A stretch of DNA of 9,416 nucleotides from Gemmatimonadota bacterium (GTDB lineage Bacteria > Gemmatimonadota > Gemmatimonadetes > Gemmatimonadales > GWC2-71-9), in contig QHTW01000021.1 in the NCBI GenBank assembly GCA_003220955.1, forward strand, positions 636-10,051. The letters run 5' to 3'. Made by a program: the position numbers and the translations under genes. Positions 6,357 through 9,416 of the stretch are shown here, piece by piece. Under the pieces are notes generated by a model. The model searched no databases. It was not told where the DNA came from and saw only the letters and a list, made by a program, of their open reading frames with translations. Each line of letters starts with the position of its first letter. The stretch's first letter is position 1.

Positions 6357-8128
6357 GATTTCGGAATCGCTCCCTTCGCTCGCTCGAGCACCCTGCGAGC
6401 TTCCGGGACGAACGCGCTGTTCGGATAGGTCAGAATCAAATGCTCGAGGTGCGGGATGGCCGCGGCGTTCTCGCCCCGGCGGACGAGCAGGCGCGCCCAC
6501 TCGAGCTCCGCAGCGGCGGGGGCGGCGCCTTCACCTCCGGCGCGCACGATCTCGTCGAAGAGCGCAGTGGCGGTCGGCTCCTGCTCCCCGCCTTTCTGCG
6601 CTGCCACCTGGCCGGCGAGGAGCAGGACTTCGACCTGGCCGCCCTGTTCTGGGAGTCTCGTGGCGGCGCGGCGCAGCGCCGCGATTGCCACGACCGAATC
6701 GCCGCGCGCCAGGGTGAGCAGCGCGGCGCCCAGCTCGGGACTCGACTCCCGCTGAATACGCTGCAGCATCGCCATCATCGCCGTCCGTTCGGTCGCGGCC
6801 GCGCGGTCGGTCGCGTACGGGCCGGCGAGTCGAAATCCCTCCATCGCCGCTTTCAGATTGCCGCGATACAGCGAGATCCAGCCGCGTTGCGCAACATCCG
6901 TGACGCTCGAGTCGCTTCCCAATGCCGCCTCGGCGCGATCCAACTCCCCGCGGGCAACCAGCGCCTTCGATAACGCGAGCCGCAATGCCGCCCGGTCGTC
7001 GGCCGTCAGCGTGGTGCGACCGGCCGACAGGCGCTCTGCGGCGACGTCGAGTTGACCGTCGGCGATCAGCACCTGCAGCAGTGCCGCCTCGGCTACCGCG
7101 TGAGCCTCGGCGGGGGCCGCCGAATCCGTCGTCAGTCCCTCGAGCACCCGGCGAGCGCCTGCCTTGTCGCCGCCGTCGAGCAGCTCGCGCACCGCCTCGG
7201 CGCGGGCCCGCGACGCTTCCTGCCATGGCACTCCCTCCAGCTCCGCCCAGCGCGTCAGCGCCAGTCCGCGGACGCGATGCCCTTCCGGCGTCGTCAGGAC
7301 GTTCGCGAGATCTGCGAAGCGGCGCAGTGCGTCGGGCGCTTCGCTGTCCCCGCCGCGGGCGCCAAGCGTCGATTCCATCGCGACCCAGGCTGCAGCCGGC
7401 TGCCCCCAGGTGAGCAGGACTTCGGCGCCCAGGCGCCGCGCCCGCGCGGATGTCGCTGGGGCCGGCAGCGTCAGCACACGTGCCACGCGATCGTGGAGTG
7501 CGACCGGCGCATCCGCGAGCTGGCTCGCGGCGTTGGGACCGACGTCGGGCGAGCGCGTGACCGCACGCCCCCATTCCGCCGCGGCTGCTTCCCAATTCCC
7601 CGCGCGCTGCTCGAGCTGAGCCAGCTCGAGCGCGAGCGTGCCGTCACCGCCCAGCGTCCGCCTGCCGATGAGAAACGCGCGTCGCGCTTCATCCCACTGG
7701 CGGCGATCAGCGAGAGCCTGTCCCCACTCGCGGTAGGGGGCCTCGCTCTCCGGGGCCGACGCGGCCCAACGGCGCGCGATGGTCTCCAATGAATCGAGCT
7801 GATTCAGCGCCGCGTACACGCGCAGCTCGAGACTGCGCAGCGCCGGACTGTCGGGCAGCCGACCGCGCGCATTCTGCACCAGCGGCAGCAGCTCGGGCAT
7901 CCGGTTCAGGATGAAGAGCGCGCGCTCGAGGCCGAGCAGGGCGGGAATGTTCGTCGGATCGCTGCGCACAGTCGTGAAGTAGACGGACGCGGCATCGGCG
8001 TAGCGGCCGGCGCGTTCGAGCTCAAAGCCGGGGCCGAGGGCTTGACCCCGGGCGGCCCGCCCCGGGTCAGCCAACCCCAACAGCACCAACGCGGCGACCG
8101 CCGCCGCCCAACTAGTGTTTCGTCTCAT
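6353..8128 (-). CDS. Secreted tetratricopeptide-repeat (TPR) protein
   Basis: The product has 591 residues. The start is ATG at 8128, which overlaps the end of the preceding gene by 17 nt and is followed by a classical Sec signal peptide: MRRN, hydrophobic WAAAVAALVLLGLA, then a probable AxA-type site near residues 26-30. The mature part is almost wholly alpha-helical, rich in Ala, Leu and Arg, with TPR-like helix pairs such as ELERAGRYADAASVYFTTV (36-54), WGQALADRRQWDEARRAFL (135-153), ELAQLEQRAGNWEAAAAEW (168-186), LVARGELDRAEAAL (390-403) and a BamD/YbgF-like last repeat ending HLILTYPNSAFVPEARRVLE (563-582). TPR proteins are scaffolds, so a role in assembling an envelope complex with the flanking coiled-coil and Tat-exported proteins is plausible but inferred. 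No catalytic motif was seen. The codons for residues 20-29 coincide with a 27-bp palindrome. The stop overlaps the next start (GTGA). Confidence 0.9.
   Translation of the reverse strand: MRRNTSWAAAVAALVLLGLADPGRAARGQALGPGFELERAGRYADAASVYFTTVRSDPTNIPALLGLERALFILNRMPELLPLVQNARGRLPDSPALRSLELRVYAALNQLDSLETIARRWAASAPESEAPYREWGQALADRRQWDEARRAFLIGRRTLGGDGTLALELAQLEQRAGNWEAAAAEWGRAVTRSPDVGPNAASQLADAPVALHDRVARVLTLPAPATSARARRLGAEVLLTWGQPAAAWVAMESTLGARGGDSEAPDALRRFADLANVLTTPEGHRVRGLALTRWAELEGVPWQEASRARAEAVRELLDGGDKAGARRVLEGLTTDSAAPAEAHAVAEAALLQVLIADGQLDVAAERLSAGRTTLTADDRAALRLALSKALVARGELDRAEAALGSDSSVTDVAQRGWISLYRGNLKAAMEGFRLAGPYATDRAAATERTAMMAMLQRIQRESSPELGAALLTLARGDSVVAIAALRRAATRLPEQGGQVEVLLLAGQVAAQKGGEQEPTATALFDEIVRAGGEGAAPAAAELEWARLLVRRGENAAAIPHLEHLILTYPNSAFVPEARRVLERAKGAIPKS
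8043..8069. repeat. 27-bp GC-rich palindrome at the signal-peptide cleavage region
   Basis: The stretch begins TGACCCCGGGCGG and ends CCGCCCCGGGTCA. It is self-complementary in 12 of 13 pairs around a central base, with one C/C mismatch. It lies in the TPR gene and encodes residues 20-29 (ADPGRAARGQ), at the end of the signal peptide. It has essentially no loop, so it is more like a DNA palindrome than an efficient RNA hairpin. In such GC-rich sequence chance palindromes occur, but 27 bp is long. Confidence 0.7.
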
Positions 8129-9416
8129 TCAGGCGGCGGAAGTACTCGAGCACCAGGCGCCGCTGCTCCGGCGTGAGTCCGCTCAGCTCGTCCCAGGTCG
8201 GGTAGCGAACGCGCGGGCCGGTGCCGGTCGCCCCCGGCCGCAGCGCGGCCGGAATGTGGACGCTGTCGGCGGCCGTGGCCGAGCGGCTCGTGCGCTCTTT
8301 CTGCTCGTCCGGTTCGTCGCCCGTCAGGCTGCGGCCGGCGTCGAGCAGCTTGCGATACAGCCGCTCCTGTCGCGCGATCGTTCGGGCGTCGAGCCTGCCC
8401 GCCTCGAGCTGGCGCGCCAATTCGCGGGCTTCCTGCGCCAGGGCGCCGGCGGCACTGGCGTCGCCGCCCGCCTGCAGGCGTTCGAGCTGCTCGGCGAGCG
8501 CGCGCTGGCGCCCGGCGAGCTCGCGCAGCCGCTGCATCATCGCTTCACCGCCCGCGCCCATCATCGGCAGGAGGCCCTGCGCGTCGCCGGTCATCCCCTG
8601 CTGCGCTTGCGCCATGCGGGCCAGCTGCTCCAGCGCCTCCTGGAACCCCGATCCCGACTGCGCCCCGGCGACGCGCTGCGCGGTCCGGACCAGCGCGTGC
8701 GCGGTCGCGTTGAGCGCGTCGAGCGCCTGCTCGGCGAATGGCGCGGCCACGGCGGCGTTCGGATCGCCCTGCTCGAGCTGCTCGCGTGCCTGCTTCATCT
8801 GATTCTGCGCGTAGCCGAGCGCGGCCTCGATCTGCGGCGAGACGAGCGCGTGACGACCGGCCGCGGCTCCGACCTCCTGCTCGATCGCGTGGGTGCCTTC
8901 TTCGATGGCCGCCTGGCGTGCCCGTGTCGCCGCGCCCGCCTGCCCATCTCGCAGGGCGTCGGCGACGTCCTGTTGCCGCTGCGCCAGCGCCGCCGTTTCG
9001 GCCAGCGCGCGATTCAGCGCGTCCACCGTCTCCTGTCGCCAGGCGGACGTGAGGGAGTCCCGCCGGCGCCGCAGCGCGTCCGGCAGCTGCGCCAGCGAAT
9101 CCGCAGCCTCCTGTCCGGACGTCCGCGCCTGGCGCGCGTTCCGCTGACTGGCCGCGTCCGCCGCTTCCTGCATGGCCCGCTGCGCGCGCCGCGCGGCCGC
9201 CTGCGACCGCTCGAGCGGCAGCGTCTGCCCCGCGCGTTCGACCCCCTTGGCGAGCGAATCTGTCGCCGTGGCGAGATCCCGCTCCGCCGCGGCGGCCGCC
9301 GAATCCGGATGCTGCGCGTCCGCTTTCGTCCATTCGGCCTGGCGACGCAGCAAGTCTTCCGCATCCTTGGCCAGGGAGGCGAGCTCGCCCTCGATCGCCG
9401 CGCGTTTGAACAGCTC
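8112..9416 (-). CDS. Large coiled-coil protein with DUF4175-like C-terminus (5' end outside window)
   Basis: The frame is open from the right edge of the window to TAG at 8112, giving 434 residues with no true start in view; an internal TTG at 9353 is not the start because the helical pattern continues unbroken above it (ELFKRAAIEGELASLAKDAE). The sequence is very rich in Ala, Gln, Arg and Glu with heptad-like spacing, so long coiled coils are expected. A Gly/Met-rich break occurs around the LLPMMGAGGEAMM stretch (about 8523-8577). Close to the end are RQERLYRKLLDAGRSL, a charged linker DEPDEQKERTSRSA, and a tail WDELSGLTPEQRRLVLEYFRRLNE. I recall this ending (a paired Arg/Leu helix, acidic-basic linker, then a YFRRL helix) from DUF4175-type proteins of Bacteroidota and Gemmatimonadota, which have membrane helices at the N-terminus (not in view). 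The function of that family is unknown; an envelope location is inferred. It is the first gene of the visible cluster and overlaps the TPR gene by 17 nt. Confidence 0.85.
   Translation of the reverse strand, partial: ELFKRAAIEGELASLAKDAEDLLRRQAEWTKADAQHPDSAAAAAERDLATATDSLAKGVERAGQTLPLERSQAAARRAQRAMQEAADAASQRNARQARTSGQEAADSLAQLPDALRRRRDSLTSAWRQETVDALNRALAETAALAQRQQDVADALRDGQAGAATRARQAAIEEGTHAIEQEVGAAAGRHALVSPQIEAALGYAQNQMKQAREQLEQGDPNAAVAAPFAEQALDALNATAHALVRTAQRVAGAQSGSGFQEALEQLARMAQAQQGMTGDAQGLLPMMGAGGEAMMQRLRELAGRQRALAEQLERLQAGGDASAAGALAQEARELARQLEAGRLDARTIARQERLYRKLLDAGRSLTGDEPDEQKERTSRSATAADSVHIPAALRPGATGTGPRVRYPTWDELSGLTPEQRRLVLEYFRRLNETKH

Noticed and set aside
5130..6428. 432-residue open frame on the plus strand
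   Set aside because: It lies opposite the Tat-exported protein gene; its translation is Arg/His-rich with no recognisable domain, as is usual for the antisense of GC-rich coding DNA.
6357..6500. 48-residue N-terminal extension of the Tat-exported protein
   Set aside because: It is only an alternative frame of the TPR gene's end; the Tat motif MKRRDFVK begins exactly at the GTG overlapping the TPR stop.

Overview
The window is about two-thirds G+C by eye. It carries seven protein genes, all on the minus strand and packed almost without gaps, so it reads from right to left as a single probable transcription unit. The organism is most likely a Gemmatimonadota bacterium or a close relative. That is an inference from GC content, the long coiled-coil DUF4175-like protein beside a secreted TPR protein and a Tat-exported 'asparagine synthetase B'-like protein, and the style of the signal peptides. 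No rRNA or marker gene here proves it.

In transcription order: (1) the 3' part of a large Ala/Gln/Arg-rich coiled-coil protein with a DUF4175-like C-terminal tail (8112-9416, 5' end outside the window); (2) a secreted TPR protein (6353-8128); (3) a Tat-signal protein with a glutamine-amidotransferase-like cysteine loop, of a family often labelled 'asparagine synthetase B' (5058-6356); (4) a DinG-type Fe-S helicase with a RadC-like JAMM (MPN+) domain fused at its N-terminus (2524-5061); (5) a fold-type-I PLP aminotransferase resembling LL-diaminopimelate aminotransferase (1348-2514); (6) a membrane-anchored, proline-rich, coiled-coil protein of unknown function (519-1280, probably starting upstream of 1280); (7) the N-terminal part of a secreted M20-type zinc peptidase (1-519, 3' end outside the window).

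Neighbouring genes overlap by 17 nt, 4 nt (GTGA), 4 nt (GTGA), or 1 nt (TAGTG). The only true gap is 9 nt (2515-2523). Translational coupling is therefore likely. Genes 1-3 and 6-7 look like envelope or periplasmic functions. The helicase and aminotransferase are cytoplasmic and sit in the middle with no obvious pathway link. No promoter, terminator, tRNA, CRISPR array or insertion sequence was seen, and no gene-free stretch is longer than 9 nt apart from the start ambiguity at 1281-1347.

Two observations stand out. The first is the JAMM-DinG fusion with both active centres intact. The second is a pair of palindromic DNA elements, one built from 8-bp units (6252-6331) and one a 27-bp GC palindrome (8043-8069), each lying inside the signal-peptide coding region of an adjacent exported protein.
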